From contig JAZSDN010000031.1 of assembly GCA_045531205.1 (NCBI GenBank), positions 1-53,728 of the forward strand: a stretch of DNA of 53,728 bases. Reading direction: 5' to 3'. Below are positions 33,353-42,278 of this stretch, piece by piece (the stretch's first letter is position 1; each line of letters opens with the position of its first letter). Below the pieces are notes generated by a model. That model ran no database searches and had not been told where the DNA came from. It was given only the letters and a program-made list of their open reading frames with translations. A program made the position numbers and the translations under genes. Origin of the DNA: JAZNQL01 sp045531205. GTDB lineage: Bacteria; Bacillota; Clostridia; UMGS1883; UMGS1540.

Positions 33353-34531
33353 TCATTCATAACGCAAAGCATCAATAGGATTAAGCTTTGCGGCTTTTTT
33401 TGCGGGCAAAAATCCAAATATAACTCCAATAGCAACCGAAACGCTGAAGGCAAGCAGTATAGCCGAAGCGGCGGGTACAATGGTAATACCCAATGCATTT
33501 CCTGTAACAGAAGAAAGCAAAGCTCCAAGAATAATACCTATAATACCTCCAAGGCTGCTGATAACCCCTGCTTCAATAACAAACTGAGTCTGAATGTTGC
33601 GCCTTTTTGCACCAAGGGATTTTCTTATACCTATTTCTCTTGTACGCTCTGTTACCGATACAAGCATAATGTTCATAATACCAACACCGCCAACTAAAAG
33701 CGAAATGCCAGCAATGCAAACAAGAGCTGTTTTCATTGTGTCAATAATAGAGTTAAATTGCGATAAAAGCTCTTTCATACTTGTAACGGTATAAAAGTCC
33801 TCATCTTCAAATTTATCAAGAAGAAGATTTTCAATAGCTTCAACCGCCTCTTCCACAACCTCATCATTTAAAGCCGAAATACTGTAGCTTGTAACACTGG
33901 AGGAACTGTTAAGCTTTAAAGCGGAGGTATAGGGGATATATATTACATCATCGCTCGAACCTTCCGAAGAATCCGAAGCCTCTTTTAAAACCCCTACAAT
34001 TTCAAAAATTTCGTTGTTTATTTTTATAGTTTGCCCAACGGCATTGTTGTTAAAAATTTCGGAATTAAGGTAAGAACCTACAACACAGGTTTTGTTTCGT
34101 GCAGCAATGTCAACATATCTTAAAAATCTGCCGTTTTGTGTTTCAATTTTTCCTATTTCCTGATAATCCTCGCTTACACCCCGCACAGAGCTTGATAACG
34201 TGTCCGAAGAATATCTTGCCCTTACAGTTCCCAAAACTTGAACAGAGGGCGAAATCATTGAAATAAGCTCGGGATTTTCTTTTGCCAGGGCATAAAAATC
34301 TTCTGGATCAACCGACCTGTTTCCGCCCCTGCCCGTTATGCTTACAGTAATTGTGTTCGTGCCTAAATTTTCAAAAATATCGGTTACCTGACCTGTAACT
34401 CCATCCATAACGCTTACAAGGGTAATAACAGCCATAACGCCTATCATTATACCAAGCATTGTTAAAAACGAACGCATTTTATTTTTTAAAATACTGTCAA
34501 AAGCCATTAAAAAAGTTTTACCAAACTTCAT
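33353..34531 (-). CDS. ABC transporter permease, MacB/FtsX type
   Basis: The 392-residue permease has one N-terminal helix (about 20-42, after KNKMRSFLTMLGIMIGV). A periplasmic-core-like extracytoplasmic domain follows (about 45-265). The C-terminal FtsX domain has three helices, including LLVGGVGIMNIMLVSVTERT and REIGIRKSLGAKRRNIQTQF. This is the four-helix topology of MacB-like transporters, which do mechanotransmission rather than classical transport. Its ATG overlaps the ATPase stop (ATGA), with GGAGGTGA upstream. It works with the preceding ATPase and MacA-like adaptor. Confidence 0.93.
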   Translation of the reverse strand: MKFGKTFLMAFDSILKNKMRSFLTMLGIMIGVMAVITLVSVMDGVTGQVTDIFENLGTNTITVSITGRGGNRSVDPEDFYALAKENPELISMISPSVQVLGTVRARYSSDTLSSSVRGVSEDYQEIGKIETQNGRFLRYVDIAARNKTCVVGSYLNSEIFNNNAVGQTIKINNEIFEIVGVLKEASDSSEGSSDDVIYIPYTSALKLNSSSSVTSYSISALNDEVVEEAVEAIENLLLDKFEDEDFYTVTSMKELLSQFNSIIDTMKTALVCIAGISLLVGGVGIMNIMLVSVTERTREIGIRKSLGAKRRNIQTQFVIEAGVISSLGGIIGIILGALLSSVTGNALGITIVPAASAILLAFSVSVAIGVIFGFLPAKKAAKLNPIDALRYE

Positions 34532-35265
34532 ACAGGGTCACCTCCTGCATCAATTTCAAGACTTCTTTTAATAAGCTTATCATTAAGGGCAGGACCGTCA
34601 AAAACAACCTTGCCGTCAGAAAGTCTTATAACCCTCTCTGCCTTTGCTGCAATAGAATTATCGTGGGTAATTAAAACAATTGTGTTTCCTTTTTTGTGAA
34701 GACCTTGTAAAAATTCAATAACCTCACGCCCTGTCTGCGAATCAAGTGCACCCGTCGGCTCGTCTGCAAGTATTACCGAAGGATTTGTGGCAAGTGCTCT
34801 TGCAATAGAAACTCTTTGTTGCTGACCGCCCGAGAGCTGTGAAGGTAAATTTTTAATTTTATTTAAAAGACCAACCGTATCCAAGGCTTTTTTTGCCCGC
34901 TCTGTCTGCACAGAGTCGGGAAGACCTGCATATAAAAGAGGAAGCTTTACATTTTCTATAACCGAAAGCTTTGGAATAAGATTATACTGCTGAAAAATAA
35001 ACCCAAGCATCTTATTTCTTATTTCGGCAAGCTGGTTGTCAGTAAGAGTACCAACATCAGTACCTCCAAGAAAATACTGCCCTTTTGTAGGAACATCAAG
35101 ACAGCCTATTATGTTCATACAAGTAGATTTTCCGCTGCCCGACTGTCCTACAATAGCAACAAATTCACCTTTTTCTATGCTAAAGGATATTCCGTTTGCG
35201 GCAAAAACCTGGTTGTCGCCCATGTTATATATTTTGTATACGTCTTTGAATTCTATAAGAGGCAT
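34528..35265 (-). CDS. ABC transporter ATP-binding protein, MacB/LolD type
   Basis: The 245-residue ATPase has Walker A GQSGSGKS (about 41-48), the Q-loop, the signature LSGGQQQRVSIARAL (about 144-158), and Walker B VILADEPTGALD. The ATG at 35265 is chosen because GGGAGGTAG precedes it; a longer frame reaching 35298 lacks a site and would overlap the adaptor gene. It starts one base after the adaptor stop. It pairs with the FtsX-type permease. Confidence 0.94.
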   Translation of the reverse strand: MPLIEFKDVYKIYNMGDNQVFAANGISFSIEKGEFVAIVGQSGSGKSTCMNIIGCLDVPTKGQYFLGGTDVGTLTDNQLAEIRNKMLGFIFQQYNLIPKLSVIENVKLPLLYAGLPDSVQTERAKKALDTVGLLNKIKNLPSQLSGGQQQRVSIARALATNPSVILADEPTGALDSQTGREVIEFLQGLHKKGNTIVLITHDNSIAAKAERVIRLSDGKVVFDGPALNDKLIKRSLEIDAGGDPV

Positions 35266-35266
35266 A

Positions 35267-36994
35267 TTATCTACCTCCCATATTGCCACGCATACCACCC
35301 ATGTTTCCGCCTGACATACCGCCGTTCATACCGCCATTCATACTGCCGCTTGGCATACCACCGCCTGACATACCGCCATTCATACCGCCGCTTGGCATGC
35401 CACCCATATTACCTCCGCCCATTCTGTCAAAAGCGGGGTTTATTTCCATTCCTGAATTTGTAATGGTTTCAACTCTTACTAAATCACCTTCTAAAAGTCC
35501 TTCTTTTATCTCAACGTTTTCAGAGTCAGACCTTCCTAAAGTAACAGAAACCAATCTATAGCCGTCAATATTACCATTATCATCTTTCTTTGCCAAAGCA
35601 TCCTTTACATAAACCGTATTTCCGCGGTTTACTGCGGTTATCGGAACTAAAAGAACGTCGCTTGCACTCTCTATAATAATTTCTGCATTAACATTCATAC
35701 CGGGCAAAAGCCTGTCGTCGAATTCATAAATATTTACTGTAACAGGGTAAACAGTTACACCGCCTGATGTAGTACCAACAATACTTACCTTGTCAACAAT
35801 ACCTTCGTATTTGACACCCTCTATCGCATCGGAGGTAATAATAACGTTTTGTCCCTTTTTTACATTTTGTATGTCAAGCTCGTCAATGCTTATATCAAAG
35901 GTAAGATATGACATATCATATATAATAGCCATTACCGAGTTAAAGGAAGCGGTGTCAAGATTATCTCCCGCCTTTATATTTTTTGAAATAACAGTTCCCG
36001 CAATTGGTGCAGTTATGTTGTAATCTTCAAGTGACTCTGTAGCGTCGCTTAATGACATAGAAGCATTTTTTACCGAATTTTTAACCGAATCCGACGAAAG
36101 AACTGCAACAGTATTACCTTTATATACCTTGTCTCCTCGGCTTATATATAAATTTTCCACCTTGCCCTGACTTTTTGCAGTAATCTTGGTATTTGTAATG
36201 TACTCAAAATTACCTGCATCGTTGCAGGCCTTGCCGTTGATTATGGCAGTAGCCTTATTCTGGTCTGTCAAAGTACCAGGAGAAGTAACATTTACAGTAA
36301 CATATTTTACAAGGGCATATCCGTCTTTTACAAGCGAGTTGTTTGAAATTTTGCTTACTTTTCCGTAAAGAGTAGAGCCTGTACCCACAACCGAAAGAGT
36401 TGCACTGTCGCCAATATTTATGTAATCAGCATCATTTTCGTTAAAAGGGATTTCTATTTTAAGATTTTCTTCGTCTATTATATCTGCAATAACCGCACCC
36501 TTGTTAATTTCGTCACCTTCCGAAACATAAACCTTTGAAATAACTCCTGTGTGGTCTGATTTTACATTAAGATTTATCTGGTCCTCCAAAGCGGTTTCGT
36601 AGTTCATTTTTGCACGTTCAACATTGTTTGCAATGTCCGAGCTGTCAATAGTATATAAAAGGTCGCCTTCCATTACCTCGTCGCCCTCTTCAAAATTTGC
36701 AGAAAGAACAGTACCGCTGACTAAAGACGTGATTTCGTAAGAGTCTTTGGGGTTTATTGTTGCAGTACCTGTTATACTCGAGGTAATATCGCCCCTTACA
36801 ACCTCGTGGTCAGAAACCACAATTTCAATTTCCTTTTTGTCTGCTCCTAACATTTTAGTTGCAAAAAAAGCAATAACAATAACTAAAATAACTGCAGTAA
36901 TTATAATAATTCTTTTTTTGGTAAAGAATTTTTTACCTGCAGTTTTTTCCAAAACTTCATTTTTCTTGACAGAAAGTTTTTCAAAAAGTTTCAT
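35267..36994 (-). CDS. MacA-like (HlyD) membrane-fusion adaptor with Met/Gly-rich tail
   Basis: This 575-residue periplasmic-adaptor-type protein is of the kind that accompanies MacB-like ABC exporters in Gram-positives. It has an N-terminal membrane helix (about 24-46), two lipoyl/barrel-sandwich halves (DYTITSSIT..., DHTGVISKVYVSEGD), a short coiled coil and a beta-barrel domain. The last 50 or so residues are almost only Gly, Met, Asn, Ser and Pro in repeats of the form GGMNGGMSGG. The ATG at 36994 follows CCGGAGGA; an in-frame start ten codons upstream lacks a site. It is first in the five-gene operon. Such tails occur in other clostridial adaptors, and their role is unknown. Confidence 0.88.
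   Translation of the reverse strand: MKLFEKLSVKKNEVLEKTAGKKFFTKKRIIIITAVILVIVIAFFATKMLGADKKEIEIVVSDHEVVRGDITSSITGTATINPKDSYEITSLVSGTVLSANFEEGDEVMEGDLLYTIDSSDIANNVERAKMNYETALEDQINLNVKSDHTGVISKVYVSEGDEINKGAVIADIIDEENLKIEIPFNENDADYINIGDSATLSVVGTGSTLYGKVSKISNNSLVKDGYALVKYVTVNVTSPGTLTDQNKATAIINGKACNDAGNFEYITNTKITAKSQGKVENLYISRGDKVYKGNTVAVLSSDSVKNSVKNASMSLSDATESLEDYNITAPIAGTVISKNIKAGDNLDTASFNSVMAIIYDMSYLTFDISIDELDIQNVKKGQNVIITSDAIEGVKYEGIVDKVSIVGTTSGGVTVYPVTVNIYEFDDRLLPGMNVNAEIIIESASDVLLVPITAVNRGNTVYVKDALAKKDDNGNIDGYRLVSVTLGRSDSENVEIKEGLLEGDLVRVETITNSGMEINPAFDRMGGGNMGGMPSGGMNGGMSGGGMPSGSMNGGMNGGMSGGNMGGMRGNMGGR
35276..35430 (-). repeat. Tandem coding repeats for the Met/Gly-rich tail
   Basis: Units of the form CATACCGCC(A/G)TTCAT and CTTGGCAT(A/G)CCACC recur imperfectly on the plus strand, encoding GGM-NGGM-SGG-MPSG on the minus strand. 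The array is likely to change in length by slippage. Confidence 0.7.
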
Positions 36995-37085
36995 GGTATC
37001 CTCCGGTTTATATAAAAATAACATTTTAAATTATAAAGCTAAAATGTGTAAATTTTATGAACAATTAAAGAACATATTAAAAATT

Positions 37086-37116
37086 AAAAATCAGTTCATT
37101 TTTCGAACTGATTTTT
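37086..37116. terminator. Bidirectional terminator after rph
   Basis: AAAAATCAGTTC (37086-37097) and GAACTGATTTTT (37105-37116) are perfect 12-base arms flanked by T-runs both ways. It lies four bases past the rph stop. The 70 bases between it and the adaptor gene hold a TATAAT-like element near 37030 but no matching -35. Confidence 0.85.
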
Positions 37117-37120
37117 AATT

Positions 37121-37834
37121 TTACTTTAATACGTGCTTTTGTAATTCCATTAACTGGCGGTTTCCATACTCTGCAAGCTCTAAAAGCGAAGATAATTCGT
37201 CTTTTGAAAAAGCTCTGCCTTCGCCAGTACCTTGAATTTCTATAAATGAGCCTTCTTCGTCCATACAAACATTCATATCAACCTCAGCAGAAGAATCCTC
37301 TCTGTAGCAAAGGTCAAGCAGGGGAGTATCCTCGCATATTCCAACCGATACCGCCGAAACAGAATGAATAACAGGATTCTTTTCAAGTCTGCCTTCCTCT
37401 ATCCACTTTTTAACACCTAAACAAAGAGCTACATAAGCCCCTGTAATCGAGGCAGTTCTTGTTCCGCCGTCAGCCTGCAAAACATCGCAGTCAATCCATA
37501 TAGTTTTTTCGCCCAAAGCTTCCATATCAACAGCGTGCCGAAGGCATCTGCCAATAAGTCTTTTTATTTCTGTAGAACGTGAGTCAGGCTTTAACCCCTC
37601 TCTCTTTTTTCTTGACGGGGTAGAAGAGGGAAGCATAGAATATTCAGCCGTAATCCAGCCTTTTCCTGTGCCCTCTAAAAACCCTGCCGTTGCATCGTCA
37701 AGCAAAGCCGTGCAAAGAACGTGTGTATTTCCCCATTTTATAAGTACAGACCCGCCCGAGGTTTTTGTAAAATCGGGGATAATTTCAACACTCCTTAACA
37801 TATCGGGAAGTCTTTTATCAAATCTTATATCCAT
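37121..37834 (-). CDS. rph: Ribonuclease PH
   Basis: RNase PH is a phosphorolytic 3'-5' exonuclease that trims tRNA 3' ends. The 237-residue length is normal. It has RFDKRLPDMLRSVEI at the N-terminus, GWITAEYSMLPSSTPSRKKR (about 56-75), EIKRLIGRCLRHAVDMEALG, the catalytic IDCDVLQADGGTRTASITG (about 112-130), and DLCYREDSSAEVDMNV. GAGGTAT precedes the ATG. It lies 51 bases after serA, beyond a hairpin that may only partly terminate. Confidence 0.96.
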   Translation of the reverse strand: MDIRFDKRLPDMLRSVEIIPDFTKTSGGSVLIKWGNTHVLCTALLDDATAGFLEGTGKGWITAEYSMLPSSTPSRKKREGLKPDSRSTEIKRLIGRCLRHAVDMEALGEKTIWIDCDVLQADGGTRTASITGAYVALCLGVKKWIEEGRLEKNPVIHSVSAVSVGICEDTPLLDLCYREDSSAEVDMNVCMDEEGSFIEIQGTGEGRAFSKDELSSLLELAEYGNRQLMELQKHVLK

Positions 37835-37856
37835 TTTATATACCTCAAAATTTAGT

Positions 37857-37882
37857 AAAAGGGTGGCATAAAGCCACCCTTT
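37857..37882 (-). terminator. Hairpin after serA
   Basis: AAAGGGTGGC and GCCACCCTTT pair around ATAAA. On the minus strand the stem runs into a short T stretch (TTTTAC), so termination may be incomplete and allow read-through into rph. Confidence 0.7.
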
Positions 37883-37885
37883 AAA

Positions 37886-39049
37886 TTACTTTATAACTCT
37901 AACCTTTAAAACGTCGCCTATTGCATTTAAAGCATCTTCGATTCCGTCAATATCCTTTTCAAGGTCGATAATTGTGTAAGCTAAATCGCCCTTGCTCTTA
38001 TTTGTCATATTGTGAATATTTGTATCACCAATAACCTTTAAGAACTGTGCAAGCATATTTGGAACATTCTTGTGAGCAATTGTAATTCTCGCACCAACGT
38101 TATCATCTCTTACCATTTCGCAATGGGGGAAGTTTACAGAGTTCACAATGTTACCGTTTTCAAGATAATCAATAATCTGCTTTGAAGCCATAACAGCACA
38201 GTTATCTTCTGATTCTTGAGTTGAAGCGCCAAGGTGAGGAATAGCAATAACATTTTTCATACCCAAAACTTCGTCATTGGGGAAGTCTGTAACATAAACA
38301 GAAACCTTGCCTTCTTCCAAGGCCTTGCCTATAGCATCATTTGCAACAAGCTCGCCTCTTGCAAAGTTTAATATTTTAACGCCGTCTTTCATAGCCGAAA
38401 TAAGCTCTTCACCAATCATACCGCGTGTTGAATCCATAAGAGGAACGTGGATTGAAATAAAGTCAGCATCCGAAACAGCCTTCTTTAAATCGTTTATAAT
38501 TTCAACGTGACGGTTTAAGCTTAAAGCCGCTTTAACCGAAATGTAGGGGTCGAAACCTACAACGTCCAGACCAAGGTGGTAAGCCGCATTTGCAACCATA
38601 ACACCAATAGCACCAAGACCTAAAACAACAAGCTTTTTGCCTTCAACCTCGCCACCTGCATAGTTTGACTTACCTTTTTCAACCAGCTTGCCAACTTCGG
38701 CACCCTGACCCTTTAAGGTTTTAGCCCACGAAATACCGTCAACAATATTTCTTGAAGCAAGGAAAAGACCAGCCAAAGTAAGCTCTTTAACAGCGTTAGC
38801 ATTTGCACCGGGAGTATTAAAAACAACAATACCTTTTTCGGAGCATTTGTCAATAGGAATATTGTTTGTACCTGCGCCTGCACGTGCAACAGCCTTTAAG
38901 TTTTCAGGGAGCTCCATATCGTGCATAGAAAAGCTTCTTAAAACAATACCGTCAGGATTTTCGCATTCATCGCTTACAGTGTAGTTATCAGCACCAAAGT
39001 ATTTTAAACCGCAAGCGGCAATTTTATTAAGAGTTTTTATGTTATACAT
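37886..39049 (-). CDS. serA: D-3-phosphoglycerate dehydrogenase
   Basis: SerA oxidises 3-phosphoglycerate to 3-phosphohydroxypyruvate, the first step of serine synthesis. The 387-residue protein is the short form. It has a substrate domain, a Rossmann NAD domain with VLGLGAIGVMVANAA (about 147-161), the catalytic Arg in LNFARGELV and catalytic His in IPHLGASTQESEDNCA, and a C-terminal ACT domain (about 315-387). The ACT domain could mediate serine feedback. GAGGTTT lies before the ATG, nine bases after serC, so the two are one operon. Confidence 0.94.
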   Translation of the reverse strand: MYNIKTLNKIAACGLKYFGADNYTVSDECENPDGIVLRSFSMHDMELPENLKAVARAGAGTNNIPIDKCSEKGIVVFNTPGANANAVKELTLAGLFLASRNIVDGISWAKTLKGQGAEVGKLVEKGKSNYAGGEVEGKKLVVLGLGAIGVMVANAAYHLGLDVVGFDPYISVKAALSLNRHVEIINDLKKAVSDADFISIHVPLMDSTRGMIGEELISAMKDGVKILNFARGELVANDAIGKALEEGKVSVYVTDFPNDEVLGMKNVIAIPHLGASTQESEDNCAVMASKQIIDYLENGNIVNSVNFPHCEMVRDDNVGARITIAHKNVPNMLAQFLKVIGDTNIHNMTNKSKGDLAYTIIDLEKDIDGIEDALNAIGDVLKVRVIK

Positions 39050-39059
39050 AATTTAAACC

Positions 39060-40139
39060 TCACTTGTTTTCAGCTTCAAATTTTTTCATAAATTCAACCA
39101 ATGCTTCTACACCTTCCATGGGCATAGCATTGTAAATACTTGCTCTCATACCGCCAACCGAACGGTGACCCTTTAAGTTAACAAAACCTGCATCCGCTGC
39201 TTCCTTGCAGAACTTTTTGTCAAGCTCGGCATCGCCTGTAACAAAGCAAACGTTCATCATTGAACGGTATTTCTTTTCAGCAGTAGCCTTAAAAAGACTT
39301 GAAGAATCAAGAAAATCGTAAAGAAGGTTTGCCTTCTTTTCGTTTCTTTCCTTCATAGCTGTAAGACCGCCGTTTTCAAGAGCCCACTTGTAAACAAGAC
39401 CTGCAATGTAAATAGCATAGCAAGGGGGAGTGTTGTACATAGAGTCATTGTCAGCCATTGTTTTGTAGTCAAGCATTGTGGGGATATCTTCGCGGGCGTT
39501 TCCCAAAAGGTCTTCACGGATAATAACAACAGTAAGACCTGCAGGAGCCATATTCTTCTGTGCACCTGCATAAATAACGCCAAACTTTGTAACGTCAACA
39601 GGTTCGCTTGTAATGCAGGAAGACATATCAGCAACCAAAACCTTGTCGCCTACATTGGGAACATCGGCAAACTTTGTGCCAAAAATTGTGTTGTTGTAGC
39701 AGATGTGAACATAGTCAGCATCTTCTCTTACCATATCGGGAGTAATTTCGGGTATGTAGCTGAAGGTTTTATCTTCACTTGTAGCAATACATTTTGCATC
39801 GCCGTATTTTTTAGCTTCTTTAAAAGCCTTGCCCGAGAACTGACCCGAAACAATATAGTCCGCCTTTTTATTTTTCATAAGGTTTAAGGGGATAGCAGCA
39901 AATTGTGTTGAAGCACCGCCCTGAAGGAATAAAACCTTGTAATTATCAGGAATGTTCATAAGAAGTCTGAAATCAGCTTCTGTCTGTTTTATTATAGCAT
40001 CATAAACAGGAGAACGATGACTCATCTCCATAACACTCATGCCCGAACCGTTGTAATCAAGCATTTCTGCCTGAGCCTTTTCAAGCACGGGTACAGGAAG
40101 CATTGAGGGACCTGCCGAAAAATTGTAAACTCTGTTCAT
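39060..40139 (-). CDS. serC: Phosphoserine aminotransferase
   Basis: SerC transaminates 3-phosphohydroxypyruvate to phosphoserine, and in some organisms also acts in pyridoxal phosphate synthesis. The 359-residue length is normal. It opens VYNFSAGPSMLPVPVLEKAQ, with MSVMEMSHRSPVY (about 34-46). The PLP lysine is in YAGAQKNMAPAGLTVVI (about 190-206), and it ends GGMRASIYNAMP. AAAGGAT precedes the ATG. It is first in the serC-serA operon with a consensus promoter. serB is not in the window. Confidence 0.96.
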   Translation of the reverse strand: MNRVYNFSAGPSMLPVPVLEKAQAEMLDYNGSGMSVMEMSHRSPVYDAIIKQTEADFRLLMNIPDNYKVLFLQGGASTQFAAIPLNLMKNKKADYIVSGQFSGKAFKEAKKYGDAKCIATSEDKTFSYIPEITPDMVREDADYVHICYNNTIFGTKFADVPNVGDKVLVADMSSCITSEPVDVTKFGVIYAGAQKNMAPAGLTVVIIREDLLGNAREDIPTMLDYKTMADNDSMYNTPPCYAIYIAGLVYKWALENGGLTAMKERNEKKANLLYDFLDSSSLFKATAEKKYRSMMNVCFVTGDAELDKKFCKEAADAGFVNLKGHRSVGGMRASIYNAMPMEGVEALVEFMKKFEAENK

Positions 40140-40180
40140 AGTGAACCATCCTTTCTCAATAAATAATTATTCAATACACT

Positions 40181-40209
40181 ATTATATATTATAAAATAAA
40201 ATATGTCAA
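40181..40209 (-). promoter_or_regulatory. serC promoter, consensus
   Basis: On the minus strand TTGACA (40209-40204) and TATAAT (40186-40181) are 17 bp apart, a perfect match to the housekeeping consensus. Confidence 0.88.
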
Positions 40210-40292
40210 CACAAAAAAGTCAAAATAATTCCCGGTTTTTTGCATAAAAAAAGTTTGATCACAATAGGCTTTAAAGAAAGGACAAACCGCCT

Positions 40293-41288
40293 ATGAAACG
40301 TTTTTATATATTAAAAAAACAAAGTATAATCAAATTTTTTATAGTGATACTTTTTGTGGCAGGCTTTTTTATAGGAACAACAATAAATATCCCGCCCGTT
40401 CTTTGTTTTGAAGAGCTTTCTCTTTCGGGAAATTATTCAGGGCTTTTTTCACTGCCGCTATTAAAAATAATATCAGCATCCGCACCCGTTGCAACAGAAA
40501 CGGCGCCAAAAGCCAAAGAAAAGTATTTTGAAGCAGAAGAAGGGGAAGAAATAACAGTAACCAAAACTTCAAAAGGCAGTATTATAGACAATGCAAGCGG
40601 ATATGAAATAAACACAGAGGAGCTTTTAAAAGAAGATATGAAACCCCTCTCAAAAAATATTCTGATTTTGCATACCCATACAGGTGAAGCGTATACCCCA
40701 AGCCCTGGGTATGAATATGTAGCAAGCGATGCCTACCGCACGCAGGACAGCAGTCATAATATGCTTGCGATAGGAGAAGTTATGGCAAAAACCCTTACTG
40801 AAAAAGGGCTTTTTGTAACCCATAATAAAACCGTGCACGATTATCCTTCCTACAGCGGTTCGTATGACCGCTCGCTTGAAAGTGCACAAAAAGAAATACA
40901 AAAAAATCCCCAAATCGGCATAGTGCTTGATATACACCGCGATGCCATAGGGGGAGAGGACGGTTATTTAAAACCCGTGTGCGAAATAAACGGAGAAAAA
41001 TGTGCACAGGTGCTTTTGGTAGTAGGAACAGATGCCCTGGGACTTGAAAACCCAAACTGGAAACGCAATTTAAGGGTAGCCCTATCCTTGCAGCAAATAA
41101 TGAACGAAAAATACCCTGACCTTGCAAGACCTATAGGCTTAAGACAGGAAAGATTTAATTCCCATATATCAGACTGTGCCCTTTTAATAGAAATAGGAGC
41201 AAACGGAAACACACAAAAAGAGGCAGAGCTTTGCGCCCGCCTCGTATCGGAATGTCTGTCGGAACTTATTTTAGGAAAGCAAAATTAA
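40293..41288 (+). CDS. spoIIP: Stage II sporulation protein P
   Basis: SpoIIP is a peptidoglycan amidase and endopeptidase that works with SpoIID and SpoIIM to drive engulfment of the forespore. The 331-residue protein has an N-terminal membrane anchor (about 14-32) and a low-complexity linker. The SpoIIP domain starts at ILILHTHTGEAYTP (123-136). It has GIVLDIHRDAIG (about 209-220) and ends with NSHISDCALLIEIGANGNT, including the likely zinc ligands His and Glu. AAAGAAAGGA precedes the ATG. Upstream GCATAAA and CACAATAG could be a weak SigE-like promoter. Its usual partner gpr is absent. It overlaps the convergent XRE/S24 gene by four bases. Confidence 0.93.
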   Translation: MKRFYILKKQSIIKFFIVILFVAGFFIGTTINIPPVLCFEELSLSGNYSGLFSLPLLKIISASAPVATETAPKAKEKYFEAEEGEEITVTKTSKGSIIDNASGYEINTEELLKEDMKPLSKNILILHTHTGEAYTPSPGYEYVASDAYRTQDSSHNMLAIGEVMAKTLTEKGLFVTHNKTVHDYPSYSGSYDRSLESAQKEIQKNPQIGIVLDIHRDAIGGEDGYLKPVCEINGEKCAQVLLVVGTDALGLENPNWKRNLRVALSLQQIMNEKYPDLARPIGLRQERFNSHISDCALLIEIGANGNTQKEAELCARLVSECLSELILGKQN

Positions 41289-41905
41289 AGATTAGCAATA
41301 AGTCTTACAACCTTACCAAGAATTTTGTATTCGGAATTTGAAATATCGTATGTAACGGGAGGAAGATTTGATTCAATAGAATCGGTAAAAAGAGTAATTT
41401 TTGTTCCGTCACGGTATATTTTTCTGAAATCAACGCTTTTGTCAGGGAATGAAATAAGACATATATCACCGTTATCCGCAATACTTCTGCGTGAAATCAC
41501 TAACGTATCGCCCGTATGTATACGGCTTGCCGATAAAAGATTATTTTTTGCGGGTACGGCTATGTAATCCTCGTGTTCATCAGATGTGTGAACAACAATT
41601 TTATCCAAAACATCGCTTTCGCGCAAAATTCCCGATTCAACAGCCTGTGTTGAAAAAACATTTATACAGCAATATCCCTTTGGCAAAAAAGCAGGTTCAA
41701 TTCCGCCAACCTCGGCGGTAAGATAATTTTGGGGCACATCAAAAAATTTTGCAACCTGTTCTGTAAACTCGCTTGAAGGCTCAAGATACCCGCTTTCAAT
41801 ATTACTTAAAAAGTTACGGCTTACAGAAAGCTTTTGTGCAAGCTCGCCTAAAGAAAGCTCACTGCCTTCTCTTAATTTTCTTAAAGTTAATCCAAAAATA
41901 CTCAA
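41285..41905 (-). CDS. XRE regulator with S24-like domain lacking catalytic serine
   Basis: The 206-residue protein has an N-terminal XRE helix-turn-helix (about 6-62, LGELAQKLSVSRNFLSNIESG). A LexA/C1-type S24 peptidase fold lies in the C-terminal half (RIHTGDTLVISRRSIADNGDICLISF, then VDFRKIYRDGTKITLF). The fold is recognisable and the general-base lysine region is kept (FRKIY). At the position of the catalytic serine (GDSM in LexA) the sequence reads NNLLSAS, with Leu where Ser is expected. Self-cleavage is therefore unlikely. It starts with TTG behind AGGAT, four bases after the MazF-like toxin gene, so it is the third gene of the toxin operon. Confidence 0.8.
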   Translation of the reverse strand: MSIFGLTLRKLREGSELSLGELAQKLSVSRNFLSNIESGYLEPSSEFTEQVAKFFDVPQNYLTAEVGGIEPAFLPKGYCCINVFSTQAVESGILRESDVLDKIVVHTSDEHEDYIAVPAKNNLLSASRIHTGDTLVISRRSIADNGDICLISFPDKSVDFRKIYRDGTKITLFTDSIESNLPPVTYDISNSEYKILGKVVRLIANL

Positions 41906-41909
41906 AATG

Positions 41910-42254
41910 TCATCCTATTCCTAAACTAATGCTTAAAGCATCGTTTACTTTATCCATTAAAATTTTATCAAGACGTCCTATTTTTTCCCGAAGTCTCTTT
42001 TTATCAACCGTTCTTATCTGCTCGGCAAGTATTACCGAATCCTTGCAAAGCCCGTAATCCTTCGCATCTATTTCAATATGAGTAGGCAGCTTCGCCTTAT
42101 TTATCTGACTCGTAATTGCACAAACAATAACGGTAGGACTGTATTTATTGCCAATATCGTTCTGAACAATAAGCACAGGCCTTATACCGCCTTGCTCCGA
42201 CCCTACTACAGGACTCAAATCCGCGTAATAGATGTCGCCACGTTTTACAATCAC
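41910..42254 (-). CDS. ndoA: EndoA/MazF-type mRNA interferase toxin
   Basis: This 114-residue PemK/MazF-family toxin cleaves mRNA at short sequence-specific sites. It has the family N-terminus VKRGDIYYADLSPVVGSEQGG (3-23), RPVLIVQNDIGN, and TVIVCAITSQINKAKLPTHIEI. The catalytic Arg and Thr regions look intact, close to Bacillus EndoA. A GTG start is preferred, with GGAG nine bases upstream. It follows the ribbon-helix-helix antitoxin by 24 bases, the normal antitoxin-first order. Confidence 0.93.
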   Translation of the reverse strand: MIVKRGDIYYADLSPVVGSEQGGIRPVLIVQNDIGNKYSPTVIVCAITSQINKAKLPTHIEIDAKDYGLCKDSVILAEQIRTVDKKRLREKIGRLDKILMDKVNDALSISLGIG

Positions 42255-42278
42255 CTAATCACACTCCGCTGAAAACTG

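Noticed and set aside
35283..35561. Plus-strand frame rich in Pro and Ile (PPMFPPDIPPFIPP)
   Set aside because: It is the antisense shadow of the Met/Gly-rich tail of the adaptor gene and has no ribosome binding site.
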